Shown: positions 31,040-39,643, numbered from the stretch's first letter. The stretch: DNA of 39,643 bases from Streptomyces guryensis (GCF_021261325.1 NZ_JAJSBI010000029.1:83102-122744), one strand, 5' to 3'. The notes: a model not told the origin generated them from the sequence alone. A program made the numbers and translations.

Positions 31040-33208
31040 TCACTCCGAGCCCACGGCACCCAGCCGGAGCAGCACGGCGGTGTTGGGGCGCGGCAGGCGG
31101 ACGGTGAGAACTCCGCGGTCCGTGTCCCATTCCGTGGCGCAGTCGGAGACCGTCGGGTAGAGCACGACCGGGTCGAAGTGGCTGCCCCGCAGATGGGGAA
31201 GGGGGACGGTGTGGACAGCGGGGTCGAATCCGTCGGCGTGGCGTCGGCCCGGGAGCGGCTCGGGGCCACCGGCAGGAGATTCCCGGCGCCATACGGTGAG
31301 CAGGGTGCCGTTCCGGGTGCGCAGGCCATGGGTGATCCAGGGGTCCTCCCAGTCCGGCAGGGCGAGCGGCCACAGCGGGTGAGCGCCGCCGATCTCCGGC
31401 CGGATGCGCCGGTAGACGGAGATCGCGGAGCGGACGAGGGCGAACTGTTCGGCACTCATGAGGTCGAGGAAGCCGGAGAGGTGGATCCGGCCGAGGAGCG
31501 CGCCGGTGAGCGTGAAGCCGATCTCGTCGAGGCTGAAGTGCGGCTGGGGGTAGGCCCACACGGCTGACTGTTCCGGTGTCACGGCGGTGTGCGCCGCGGC
31601 GGCGATCGGAGGGTAGCGCAGGAAGTCCTGCTGGTCGCTGGTGGACTGAAGTTGTGCCACGGCCAACTGCGCGTAGTCCATGCGCAGGCCGCCGGACCCG
31701 CAGTTCTCCAGGACGAGACCGGGGTGCCGGTCGAGGAGTGAGCCCATCCAGTCGAGGTGGGCGCGGTGATGACCGAGCAGTCCGGCGCCGGGGCTCTCGT
31801 GCCCGTTCTCGGTGCCGGGGCCGCTGTTGATGTTGTAGTCGAGCTTCAGGTACCCGACGCCCCACTCGCCGACCAGCCGGTCCACGACCTCGTCGAGGTG
31901 GGCGCGGGCCGCGGGGTGACGCAGGTCCAGGTGGTGCCGGCCGTGTTCGGTGACGCGCACACCGCCCCGCCGGAAGAACGCCTCGGGCGGCAGCGTGCGG
32001 GCCAACGGGCTGCGTACGCCGACGACTTCGGGCTCCAGCCAGAGCCCGGGAACCATGCCGTGGCGTCGGATCGCGTCCAGCACCTCCCGGATGCCGCCGG
32101 GGAAGCGGTTGGGGGCGGCTTCCCAGGCGCCGACGGAGTCCCACCAGCCCTGGGCGTCGTCGTCGTACCAGCCCGCGTCGATGACGAAGACCTCGGCGCC
32201 GGCCTCGGCCGCCGCGTCGATGAGCGGCAGCAGCTTCTCGGTGGTGGGGTCACCCATGAGGGTGTTCATGTAGTCGTTGTAGATCACCGGAAGCGCGCGG
32301 TGGTCCGGGTGGCCGCGGCGGATACGGCGGCGGTGGTCGGTGAGTGCGCCGAAGGCCGCGTCCAGGCCGCCACCTTCCGCGCGGACGAGGACGGCGGGCA
32401 CGGTGGTGAACTCCTCGCCGGGGGCGAGGCGTTGGTGCCACTGGTGGTGGGCGTCGTCGGGGCCGAACAGGGCGACGTAGGCGGCGCCTTCGCGTTCGCC
32501 GGTCTCGAAGCGCCAGCCGGCGCTGGACTCGATCTGCCACACCCAGGCGCCGCCGTCCCGGTCGGTGAGCGCAGCGAGCGGCAGGTGCCGTCCGGTGGAC
32601 CAGCTGCCCTGCGAGTACCGCTCGAAGCAGCCGCGGCCCTCGTGGCCGTGTGCGGCCCTGCTCAGCGGGACGACCTGGTCGCGGAAGGCGGACTGGCGCC
32701 AACGGCATTCGGCGAGCCAGTCGTTGTCCGCCCAGTGCAGGCTCAGCCCGTCGAGGGAGCCGTCTGCGTCGGTGATTCCGCCGAGGGTCAGCGTGGTCAC
32801 GCTCTCCAGCCGGACCGGCGTGTCGCCCTCGTTGGTCAGGCGTACCCAGGTCCGCAGGAAACCCGCTCCGGTACGGGCCTCGCCCGCGCCCGCCTCCAGG
32901 GTGACGTCGGCGGCGAGGCCGGTCACGGGGTCCGTCAGGCGGATCACCGTGCGCTCCCGGCCGTCCTCGTGCACCGTCTCGTGCCCGCGATAGGTCAGCC
33001 GCTCGCCGACGGCCGTCTCGATGAAGCGCTCCCCCGACCACAGGCGGCCGTGGCCGGTGGCGGTCACCTCGACCAGGGGAACGAGACAGGCCCGGTCCTG
33101 ATCCGGTCTTCCCAGGCTCACCGACCCGGCGGCGTCCACGACGGCATGCAGTCCGAGTTCCGGGCACGCCCAGATACGGGATCTCTCGGCTACGGCAGCG
33201 CTCAACAC
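31040..33208 (-). CDS. Alpha-galactosidase, GH36
   Basis: 722 aa from GTG at 33208 (AAGGGG 4 nt upstream; an in-frame GTG at 33271 is the alternative). It has the GH36 layout: an N-terminal beta-supersandwich to about residue 290, a TIM barrel with VFVIDAGWYDDDAQGWWDSVG, GLWLEPEVVG, the nucleophile Asp in VGYLKLDYNINSGPGTENG and the acid/base Asp in LVLENCGSGGLRMDYAQL, then a C-terminal beta-domain. No signal peptide, so it acts in the cytoplasm on imported alpha-galactosides such as melibiose or raffinose (family knowledge). Divergent from a LacI regulator with two operators in the intervening 166 bp; a GH42 gene and ABC permease lie nearby. Confidence 0.95.
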   Translation of the reverse strand: MLSAAVAERSRIWACPELGLHAVVDAAGSVSLGRPDQDRACLVPLVEVTATGHGRLWSGERFIETAVGERLTYRGHETVHEDGRERTVIRLTDPVTGLAADVTLEAGAGEARTGAGFLRTWVRLTNEGDTPVRLESVTTLTLGGITDADGSLDGLSLHWADNDWLAECRWRQSAFRDQVVPLSRAAHGHEGRGCFERYSQGSWSTGRHLPLAALTDRDGGAWVWQIESSAGWRFETGEREGAAYVALFGPDDAHHQWHQRLAPGEEFTTVPAVLVRAEGGGLDAAFGALTDHRRRIRRGHPDHRALPVIYNDYMNTLMGDPTTEKLLPLIDAAAEAGAEVFVIDAGWYDDDAQGWWDSVGAWEAAPNRFPGGIREVLDAIRRHGMVPGLWLEPEVVGVRSPLARTLPPEAFFRRGGVRVTEHGRHHLDLRHPAARAHLDEVVDRLVGEWGVGYLKLDYNINSGPGTENGHESPGAGLLGHHRAHLDWMGSLLDRHPGLVLENCGSGGLRMDYAQLAVAQLQSTSDQQDFLRYPPIAAAAHTAVTPEQSAVWAYPQPHFSLDEIGFTLTGALLGRIHLSGFLDLMSAEQFALVRSAISVYRRIRPEIGGAHPLWPLALPDWEDPWITHGLRTRNGTLLTVWRRESPAGGPEPLPGRRHADGFDPAVHTVPLPHLRGSHFDPVVLYPTVSDCATEWDTDRGVLTVRLPRPNTAVLLRLGAVGSE

Positions 33209-33339
33209 TTTCCCCTTCCGGGATGGTTCGGTCCTGCGGTGGTGCTCGTGGGGGCTGAGCTGGGGATTCACGCCCGGTCGGTGAGGGGTGCGCCGTGCCG
33301 GTGGATCTGCTTGAGGATCAACTCCCCGGTTACGGTCCC

Positions 33340-33368
33340 TTGACGCCCACGTTGTGACCGCTCACAAT
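33340..33368 (+). promoter_or_regulatory. LacI-gene promoter, probably leaderless
   Basis: TTGACG (33340-33345), a 17-nt spacer and CACAAT (33363-33368). The expected start point, 7 nt downstream, coincides with the ATG at 33375, and no Shine-Dalgarno precedes that ATG, so a leaderless mRNA is likely. Confidence 0.65.
33352..33367. promoter_or_regulatory. LacI operator O1
   Basis: TTGTGA-CCGC-TCACAA, a LacI/GalR-type palindrome overlapping the -10 of the lacI promoter. Confidence 0.8.
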
Positions 33369-33374
33369 CCTCGC

Positions 33375-34445
33375 ATGTCTGTGACCGGTCACACAAGCTC
33401 CGGCGGCCGCACCGAGTCCCCCCAGGGGCAGCAGAAGGCCGCCAGTATCCGCGACGTCGCCCAGGCGGCGGGTGTCTCCTACCAGACCGTTTCGAGGGTC
33501 ATCAACGGCCATCCGAACGTGAAGGAGGAGACCCGCAAGCGGGTGCAGGAGGCCATCGACACCCTGGGCTTCCGGCGCAACGCCACCGCGTTCGCCCTGG
33601 CCAGCGGTGTCACCCGGTCGATCTCGGTCCTCACCTCGAACACCGTGCTCTACGGCTACGCAGCGACCCTGCAGGGCCTGGAGGAGGCGTCCCGCGCCGC
33701 CGGGTACGCGCTCGGTGTGCGGGTGCTGACACCCGAGGACGACCTGGACCGCGCGGTCGCGGCAGCCGCCGACACCGCAGGCGGCATCGTGGTCATCGGC
33801 TTCGACCAGCTCGGGGCCGAGGCGCTGTCCCGCGTCCCGGCCAACGTGCCGTGCGCCGCGGTCGTGGAGGCACCGCCCCGGGGTCACAAGCCCGACCGTC
33901 CCGCCGTATGGGCCGACGACCGTGAGGCCGCGCGGGCCGCCACCGAGCATCTGCTCGCGCTCGGGCACAAGACCGTTCACTACGTGGCGATTCCCGCCTC
34001 GACCGGGACCCGGCGCTCGGCCGGACCCCGCGCCGAGGGCTGGCGCCAGGCCCTGAAGACGGCCGGCGTCACGCCCCCCGCCCCGTCCGGCAAGGGCTGG
34101 GACGCCCAGGCCGGTTACGAGGCCGGCAAGAAGCTCGCCCGGAACCCGGACGTCACCGCGATCCTGTGCGGCAACGACGACCTGGCCCTGGGTGTCCTCA
34201 GGGTCCTGCACCACGCGGGCCGGCGGGTCCCGGAGGACGTCAGCGTCATCGGCTTCGACGACGCCCCGCACTCCGAGTTCGTCACCCCGTCCCTCACCAC
34301 CGTGCGCATGGACTTCCAGGGGCTGGGCCGCGCGGCCTTCGGGCTGTTGCGCGCCCAGATCGACACCGACCTGCCCGCATCCGCACCGGCGCCGGCCGAC
34401 CCGGCGCTCGTCCTCCGGGAGAGTTCCGGGGTACGCGAGGCGTGA
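33375..34445 (+). CDS. LacI-family repressor of the galactoside locus
   Basis: 356 aa from ATG at 33375. The LacI headpiece is clear: ASIRDVAQAAGVSYQTVSRVINGHPNVKEETRKRVQEAIDTLGF at about 28-70, with the hinge RRNATAFALASG. The core is the periplasmic-binding-like ligand domain (TRSISVLTSNTVLYGYAATLQGLEEASRAAGYALGVRVL; AILCGNDDLALGVLRVLHHAGRRVPEDVSVIGFDDAPHSEFVTPSLTTVRMDF). It is divergent from the GH36 alpha-galactosidase and flanked by two TGTGA-type palindromes, so it probably represses itself, the GH36 gene and perhaps the GH42/ABC operon; the inducer would be a galactoside (inference). Confidence 0.93.
   Translation: MSVTGHTSSGGRTESPQGQQKAASIRDVAQAAGVSYQTVSRVINGHPNVKEETRKRVQEAIDTLGFRRNATAFALASGVTRSISVLTSNTVLYGYAATLQGLEEASRAAGYALGVRVLTPEDDLDRAVAAAADTAGGIVVIGFDQLGAEALSRVPANVPCAAVVEAPPRGHKPDRPAVWADDREAARAATEHLLALGHKTVHYVAIPASTGTRRSAGPRAEGWRQALKTAGVTPPAPSGKGWDAQAGYEAGKKLARNPDVTAILCGNDDLALGVLRVLHHAGRRVPEDVSVIGFDDAPHSEFVTPSLTTVRMDFQGLGRAAFGLLRAQIDTDLPASAPAPADPALVLRESSGVREA
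33380..33393. promoter_or_regulatory. LacI operator O2, inside the lacI start
   Basis: TGTGACCGGTCACA, a perfect 14-bp palindrome covering codons 2-7 of lacI, centred 27 bp from O1. Confidence 0.7.
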
Positions 34446-34476
34446 CCGACCGCCAACTCGGCTTCCCCCCCCTCTC

Positions 34477-36573
34477 TTGACGGCCCTCCCGGCCGCCAAC
34501 TGGTACACCGGCCTGGGCAGTTCCACCACTTCCACGTACAACAGCGCCCTGAGCAGCTTCGAAAGCGACTGGACCACCGTCTACGGCAAGATCCGCTCGA
34601 TCATCCCGAACGCCAGGATCGCCGGGCCCAACGAGACGCACTACGACGCCCGCCTCATGGGCGACTTCTACCCGTGGGCCAAGGCCCACAACGTGCTGCC
34701 GGACATCACCACCTGGCACGAACTGGACCCCGGTTCGCTGTCCCACTTCGAGTCGAACCTGGCCGCCTACCGGACCCTTGAGACCAACGCCCACATCAGC
34801 GCCAGACCGGTCAACATCGACGAGTACGGCGACCTCTCCGTCCCCGGTCAGATGATCCAGTGGATGTCCATGTTCGAACGGAACAAGGTCTACGCCTATC
34901 AGGCGTACTGGGACATGGCAGGCAATCTGGACGGCAACGTCAGCCAGACCAACATACCCAACGGCGACTGGTGGCTGCTGCGCTGGTACGCGGGCCTGAC
35001 CGGGCAGACCGTCAAGGTGACACCGCCGCAGTCCAACGTCATCGACACACTGCAGGGCATCGGCTCCCTCGACAAGGGCCGTAAGCAGGCCCAGGTGCTG
35101 CTCGGCGGCGGCAACTCCGGCGCCGCCGACACCGTCGTCCAGCACATACCTCCCTCCTTCGGCGGCAGAGTCAACGTCTCGGTCGAACGCACCGCGTGGA
35201 GCGGCTACGAGGGTGCGGGTCCCACACCGACCGTGCTGTCCCGCAGCACGCGGAAGGTCGGGGCCAACCGCACCATCACCGTCCCGCTGACCGGCCTCGA
35301 CCCGATGGCGGCGTACCGCATCGTCATCAACCCCGCAGGCAGCGGCACGCCCACAACGGCCGACGTGCCCTGGCAGGCGTCGTACGAGGCGGAGAACGCG
35401 GCCATCACCGGCGGCACGGTCTACACCCAGGGCTCGGTGTCCAACGCCTACGGCTACGCCACCTCGGGCACCAAGGACGTCGGCAGCCTCAACCAGTCGA
35501 CCAGCAAGGTCGCCTTCACAGTCAGCGTCCCGACGACGGGCACGTACGACCTGAACATCTTCTACGGCAACCAGTCGAGCCAGACCGCCACCCCGGCCAC
35601 CCAGAACCTCACGGTCGACAGCGGCACCGCGAAGACCATCACCTACCCGCCGACCCTGAACTGGACCTACCGGTCCACCGTGCGCACCCCGGTGTCCCTG
35701 ACCGCGGGCACGCACACCCTGACCCTCGCCAAGGGCACCACGGGCGAGGTCACCCTCGACAAGATCGACCTCACCACGTCCCCCGGCCAGGACCCCGTCT
35801 ACCCCGCGACCTACGCCGACATCACAGGATCGCCGTCGTACGACTACCGCGCCTCCGGCATCAGCGGCGCAGGCGCCGTGGTGCTGCGCTCCGGTGACAA
35901 GGCCGCCTTCGACGTCTACGCCCCCACCGACGGCTACTACACGGTCCACGCCGGCTACGCCTCCACCGGCAGCGGCACCCTGAGCCACGACGGCGCCACC
36001 GCGTCCACCCTCGCCTCGACGAGCGGCAGCCTCACCGACAGGACCCAGATCCTGTACCTGTCGGCGGACAACAACCACATCACCGCGGCAGGACCGGGTG
36101 GCGGCAGCCTGACCCTGCGGGACCTCCGCGTGACCGGCACGGCCGACACCTCGGGCGTCACCGTCTACGAGGCCGAGAACGCCACCCGCGCCGGGACGGC
36201 AGCCGTCTCCAGCAACTCCTGGTCCTCCGGCGGCAGTTACGTCGGCCATGTCGGCAACGGCTCCGGCAACACCCTCACCTTCCAGGTGAACACCGCCTCG
36301 GCCGGGCGCTACGTCCTGAACGTGCGCTACGCCAACGACCAGGTCTCCCGCTCCGGCAACTACAACACCAACGTGGTCTCCAGGGCGGCGAACATCGCCG
36401 TCAACGGCACCGCCACGACCGTCATGTTCCGCAACAACTACAGCTGGTCGAGCTGGTGGGACCTGCCGGTCCCGGTCACCCTCAACGCCGGCACCAACAC
36501 CATCACGCTCGGCAACCCCACCGCGTACGCGCCCGACATCGACCGTGTGAGCGTCGCGCCGCTGACCGGCTGA
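34477..36573 (+). pseudogene. 5'-truncated glycoside hydrolase with CBM35/CBM6-like modules
   Basis: The frame is open upstream only as antisense/out-of-frame lacI DNA. Hydrolase-like sequence starts abruptly near NWYTGLGSSTTS, without ATG/GTG, Shine-Dalgarno or signal peptide; the only possible start is TTG at 34477. The first part is the C-terminal half of a clan GH-A TIM barrel (RIAGPNETHYDARLMGDFYPW; PVNIDEYGDLSVPG with the putative nucleophile Glu; NGDWWLLRWYAGLTGQ), most like GH39-type enzymes. After a beta domain come two YEAEN-type carbohydrate-binding modules (from about 35385 and 36165). The barrel's first half, including the usual acid/base Glu, is missing, so the gene is presumably dead although its C-terminus is intact. 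Confidence 0.7.
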
Positions 36574-36583
36574 CGGCACCCTC

Positions 36584-36610
36584 GGCCGGGGCCTGCGTCA
36601 GGCCCCGGCC
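36584..36610 (+). terminator. Terminator after the truncated glycoside hydrolase
   Basis: Perfect 12-bp stem GGCCGGGGCCTG (36584-36595) with its complement (36599-36610), loop CGT, 10 nt after the stop. Confidence 0.85.
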
Positions 36611-36650
36611 CCCCTCTCGCCACGCCGATTCACTTTCCGCACGTTGCGAA

Positions 36651-37019
36651 TTATTCACGCGTGACGGCATAACCGGCTACGGACGGCCACCGGACCGTCA
36701 GCAATATGGATTCCTCTTCCGCATACCACGAGTGGTCGATTCCAGGACCCCACACCACATAATCGCCCTGGCGTTCCAGAACGATACTGTCGGTCGGGAA
36801 ATCCACCCGGAAACGGCCGCTGACAAGTACGAGGAGAGCGGTTCGCTCTTCTCCGGTCACCCACTCGGCCCGCTCGTCACCTCTCGGGTGGACACCCCAT
36901 TTGACCTCCACGGCCCGACTGTGACGAGGGTCGTCGACACCCTTGAAATGTCCCAGGATCCATCCTCGATCCAGCGGTGCATCCACGCCTGCATTTCCTA
37001 CATAAAAACTGTCACCCAT
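36651..37019 (-). CDS. Small cupin-like protein
   Basis: 122 aa from ATG. A single beta-barrel cupin pattern: VKWGVHPRGDERAEWVTGEERTALLVLVSGRFRVDF (motif 1 region, with some metal ligands replaced), then LERQGDYVVWGPGIDHSWYAEEESILLTVRWPS (motif 2, with the GxxHxW His). Base composition is visibly less GC-rich than the neighbours, so it may be a later acquisition. A TATATT box (37033-37028) lies 8 nt before the ATG, compatible with a leaderless mRNA. The role is unknown; a carbohydrate-locus regulator or binding function would be guesswork. Confidence 0.75.
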   Translation of the reverse strand: MGDSFYVGNAGVDAPLDRGWILGHFKGVDDPRHSRAVEVKWGVHPRGDERAEWVTGEERTALLVLVSGRFRVDFPTDSIVLERQGDYVVWGPGIDHSWYAEEESILLTVRWPSVAGYAVTRE

Positions 37020-37065
37020 AGTCCCGAAATATACCGCTGGCTGCCATCCATGCGGGTGTGCCAGG

Positions 37066-37467
37066 GTGGCGGGCGTGACACGCCGCTTTCTTCCCGGTCT
37101 CGAACTGGCCGAGCTGTTCCACCGGCAGGTCGTCGCGCCGATCCTCGACGCCGCGCTGCAGGGCGTGGCGTACTCGGCGGCGCTGATCGGCTACGGCTCG
37201 GAGGTGCAGGGTTTCGACACCGTACGCTCCACCGACCACGCCTGGGGTCCGCGACTGCAGGTGTTCCTCGCGGGCGAGGACGTCCGAGCCCGTGTGCGGC
37301 TCCTGGAGGCGGATCTCGACCGGCGGCTGCCGACGCGGTTTCTCGGCTGTCCGGTTCGGTTCTCCTTTCCTGACGGCGCACCGGCCCGGCACTGGGTGCA
37401 CGTCCACGATCTGCGGCCTGGTATCCCGATGACGTGTGGCGTTATGTGCTGGCCTGCCAGTACGTGA
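37066..37467 (+). pseudogene. 3'-truncated DUF4037 gene
   Basis: From GTG at 37066 (or GTG 37075) the frame reads LPGLELAELFHRQVVAPILD, then YSAALIGYGSEVQGFDTVRSTDHAWGPRLQVFLA, the nucleotidyltransferase-like N-terminus of DUF4037 proteins with the GSE and DHxWGPR motifs. The family is about 350 aa or more; here similarity stops near VHVHDLRPGI and the frame then runs antisense into the 3' end of the GH42 gene. The gene has lost about two thirds of its length at this junction. Confidence 0.65.
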
Positions 37468-39481
37468 GCCGTTGTGTACGGACCACGGCCACGCCTCCTT
37501 CGGGGACCGTGACCGAGCCGTCGACCGGCTTGCCGGTGAGGAGTTCGACTCCGTCCGCGGGGATCTCGGCGCCGTGGCCGGCGTGGTCGATGAGGAAGAG
37601 GTAGTCGGCGTCGGCGCCGCGCCTGCGGACGACCTCGACGCCGGCCGGTGCCTCGTGCTCCGGCCGTACGCCCGCCTCCTGGCCGATGCGCTGCAGGACG
37701 GCGGCCAGAGTGGCGGGGTCCGGATGGGTGGCGAGGTACCAGGCGGTTCCGCTCCCGTAGGCGTGGCGCGTGATGGCCGGGACATCGGCCAACGAACCGT
37801 CGGTGTACGTCGCGACGGCCTCCGCGCCGGTGAGCCGGAGGCGCTCGGTCCACAGGTCGGCGGTCGCGCCCCTCGGGACCTGGCCGGCCAGGCCGACCGA
37901 CTGGCCGGGCAGCAGAGGGAAGGGCTCGTCCGCGCGCACCCCGAGAATCTCCCGGAAGGCGCCCGGGTAACCACCCAGGCGGACGTGGCAGTTCTCGTCC
38001 ACCGCTCCGCTGTGGAAGCCCACCGCCAGGGTGCCGCCCCGCTCGACGAACCCGGTCAGGTTGGCCGCGCCCGTGTCGTCGACCAGGTACAGGCTGGGGG
38101 CGAGGACGAGCTGATAGCGGTCGAGGCCGGGGGTGTCGGGGCGCACGAAGTCGACTGCCACTCCGGCCTTCCACAACGGCGTGTACCAGTCCCTGACCAG
38201 GTCCTGGAAGCAGAGCTCGGCGCTGGGCTGGGAGGGCAGTTCCATGGCCCAGCGGGCGTTCCAGTCCCAGACGATGGCAACCTTGGCGGGAGTGGTGCTG
38301 CCGCGGACCTCGGCAAGTGCTCGCAGGTCGGCGCCGAGTTGGACGACGTCCTGCCAGATCTGGCTGTCGGTGCCCGCGTGGGGCAGCATCGCCGAGTGCC
38401 ACTGCTCGGCGCCCGCCTTGGCCGCGCGCCACTGGAAGAAGAGGATGCCGTCGGCGCCGTGGGCGACGTGCGCGAGGGCGTTGCGGCGCATCTCACCGGG
38501 CGTCTTGGCACGGTTGACGGGCTGCCAGTTGACGGCGCCGGTCGAGTGCTCCATCAGCACCCAGGGACCGCCTGCCATAGAGCGCATCAGGTCACCACAG
38601 AGAGCGACGTCGATCTCCGACTCCGGGTCGCTGGAGCGCAGGTAGTGGTCGTTGGAGACGATGTCCAGTTCGGGCGCCCAACGCCAGTAGTCCAGTGCCT
38701 CGATGCTGAAGTTCACCATGAAGTTGGTGGTGGCCGGGATGCCGGGCGCAGCGAGGCGGAGCACGTCGCGTTCGGCGGTGCACAGGGAGAGCAGCTCATC
38801 GGAGCAGAAGCGGCGCCAGTCCAGCTGGTGGGTCGGATTGGGGGCGGCTCCCGTGGCGCGGGGCGGCAGGATCTCCTCCCAGTCGTAGTACCACTGGCTC
38901 CAGAAGGTGGTGCCCCAGGCGTGGTTGAGGGCGGCGAGGTCGTCGCCGTACTTGGCTCGCAGCCAGCCCCTGAAGGAGGCCGCGCTCAGGTCGCAGTAGC
39001 ACTCCGCGTTGTGGCAGCCGTACTCGTTGTGCACGTGCCACATGACGACCGCAGGGTGGTCGGCGTACCGTCGGCCGATCTCGTCGGCCATGCGCAGGGC
39101 GGCCTCGCGGTAGGCGGGGCTGGACGGGCAGAACGTCTGGCGGCTGCCGTACGACAGTGTCCGGCCGTCCCGGTCCACCGGCAGCGCTTCGGGATGGGCG
39201 CGGAAGAACCAGGCGGGCGGGGCGGCCGTCGGGGTGGCGAGGTCGGCGGAGATGCCGTTCGCGTGGAGCAGGTCCAGGACGCGGTCCATGCGGGAGAAGT
39301 CGTACACGCCCTCCGCGGGCTCCAACAGGGCCCAGGAGAAGATGCCGACGCTGACCATGGTCACCCCGGCCTCGCGCATCAGGCGCATGTCCTCGGCCCA
39401 GACGTCCTCGGGCCACTGCTCGGGGTTGTAGTCGCCGCCGTAGGCGATGCCGGGCAGGCGAAGGCGACGTTCGGTGCTCAC
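37442..39481 (-). CDS. Beta-galactosidase, GH42
   Basis: 679 aa from GTG at 39481, chosen because GGAG lies 8 nt upstream; GTG at 39490 is the alternative. The TIM barrel begins LPGIAYGGDYNPEQWPEDVWAED. The acid/base Glu is in MWHVHNEYGCHNAECYC and the nucleophile Glu in WVLMEHSTGAVNWQP. The Cys cluster (YGCHNAECYCD and a Cys in FCSDELLSLC) resembles the Zn site in some GH42 members. The trimerisation domain (AIVWDWNARWAMELP... DRYQLVLAPSLYLVD) and the C-terminal beta domain follow. It is cytoplasmic (no signal peptide) and hydrolyses beta-galactosides or galacto-oligosaccharides (family knowledge). It is 46 bp downstream of an ABC permease gene on the same strand, so probably one operon. Confidence 0.95.
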   Translation of the reverse strand: MSTERRLRLPGIAYGGDYNPEQWPEDVWAEDMRLMREAGVTMVSVGIFSWALLEPAEGVYDFSRMDRVLDLLHANGISADLATPTAAPPAWFFRAHPEALPVDRDGRTLSYGSRQTFCPSSPAYREAALRMADEIGRRYADHPAVVMWHVHNEYGCHNAECYCDLSAASFRGWLRAKYGDDLAALNHAWGTTFWSQWYYDWEEILPPRATGAAPNPTHQLDWRRFCSDELLSLCTAERDVLRLAAPGIPATTNFMVNFSIEALDYWRWAPELDIVSNDHYLRSSDPESEIDVALCGDLMRSMAGGPWVLMEHSTGAVNWQPVNRAKTPGEMRRNALAHVAHGADGILFFQWRAAKAGAEQWHSAMLPHAGTDSQIWQDVVQLGADLRALAEVRGSTTPAKVAIVWDWNARWAMELPSQPSAELCFQDLVRDWYTPLWKAGVAVDFVRPDTPGLDRYQLVLAPSLYLVDDTGAANLTGFVERGGTLAVGFHSGAVDENCHVRLGGYPGAFREILGVRADEPFPLLPGQSVGLAGQVPRGATADLWTERLRLTGAEAVATYTDGSLADVPAITRHAYGSGTAWYLATHPDPATLAAVLQRIGQEAGVRPEHEAPAGVEVVRRRGADADYLFLIDHAGHGAEIPADGVELLTGKPVDGSVTVPEGGVAVVRTQRLTYWQAST

Positions 39482-39519
39482 TTGTGGCACTCCGGGGATA
39501 GCAGGAAACAGGTGACTTG

Positions 39520-39536
39520 AAGGGCTGTCAGCCCTT
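39520..39536. promoter_or_regulatory. Intercistronic hairpin in the ABC/GH42 operon
   Basis: AAGGGCT (39520-39526) and AGCCCTT (39530-39536) with a 3-nt loop; it spans the stop codon of the permease gene, 39 nt before the GH42 start. It may tune expression between the two genes. Confidence 0.45.
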
Positions 39537-39643
39537 GTTGGCGCCGAGGGTGAGGCCGCTGACGAACTGGCGCTGGAGTACGAAGTACACGATCAGGGTG
39601 GGGATCGCGGTGAGCAGGGCGCCGGCGGCGACCAGGTTGGGGT
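39528..39643 (-). CDS. Sugar ABC transporter permease, C-terminus only
   Basis: Only the last 38 codons are in the window; the start lies beyond the right edge. They read PNLVAAGALLTAIPTLIVYF then VLQRQFVSGLTLGANKG and TGA. This is the standard C-terminus of MalG/LacG-type (BPD_transp_1) sugar permeases: a last transmembrane helix, the FVxGLTxGAxKG tail and stop. It presumably imports the galactoside cleaved by the GH42 enzyme downstream (inference). Confidence 0.85.
   Translation of the reverse strand, partial: PNLVAAGALLTAIPTLIVYFVLQRQFVSGLTLGANKG

Noticed and set aside
33330..34577. Minus-strand long frame opposite lacI
   Set aside because: It is antisense of a gene with clear LacI motifs and shows no recognisable domain.

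Overview
The window is high-GC actinomycete chromosome, almost certainly from a Streptomyces or close relative. The signs are strong third-position G/C bias in every gene, frequent GTG starts, AGGAGG-type ribosome binding sites, Streptomyces-type lipoproteins, a DUF574-type methyltransferase and an MmyB-type XRE regulator. Both edges cut genes: a proline-rich secreted protein on the left and a sugar ABC permease on the right. I see no tRNA, rRNA, CRISPR array, insertion sequence or integrase. The content looks like a chromosome-arm region of accessory metabolism.

Bases 1-17.0 kb hold mostly single genes. They are a secreted Pro-rich repeat protein, an orphan PstS-like phosphate-binding lipoprotein, a divergent TetR/SDR pair with twin operators, an APH-like phosphotransferase, a secreted lipase, an ICMT-like membrane methyltransferase, an ArsP-type permease with a His/Gly/Gln tail, a secreted PAF-acetylhydrolase-like enzyme, a SAM methyltransferase, an orphan lipoprotein, a GAPDH paralogue beside a GlxA-type AraC regulator, an alpha/beta hydrolase whose nucleophile elbow carries Asn instead of Ser, and a RibD/DHFR-like reductase. 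Gene remnants are interspersed (DUF2182 C-terminus, HAD phosphatase C-terminus).

Bases 17.0-30.4 kb are the most interesting part. Two different rifamycin-inactivating enzymes, a Rox flavin monooxygenase (18290-19720, +) and an Rph rifampin phosphotransferase (27628-30225, -), are each preceded by a rifamycin-associated element (RAE). Comparing the two upstream regions shows that conservation goes well beyond the RAE. A 125/126-nt module keeps a 26-nt upstream hairpin, a TATAGC -10-like box, the RAE and two further boxes (CAGAATC and ACCTGCGGAAA) in the future leader RNA, all at identical spacing from the hairpin onward. The two modules face each other as inverted repeats about 12 kb apart. 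Between the two genes are a TetR/SnoaL pair with a large nested palindrome, an MMPL exporter, a PLP-dependent dehydratase, a CMD-family protein divergent from an XRE regulator, and a substrate-binding-protein-like protein without a signal peptide.

Bases 30.4-39.6 kb are a carbohydrate locus, partly decayed. Intact genes are a GH36 alpha-galactosidase, a divergent LacI regulator with two palindromic operators, a GH42 beta-galactosidase and the end of a sugar ABC permease in the same operon. Mixed in are broken genes: a GH78 rhamnosidase C-terminus with frameshifts, a beta-helix polysaccharide-lyase C-terminus, a 5'-truncated glycoside hydrolase with carbohydrate-binding modules, and a 3'-truncated DUF4037 gene. 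The intact genes suggest uptake and hydrolysis of alpha- and beta-galactosides under LacI control; the remnants suggest a former pectin/rhamnogalacturonan capacity.
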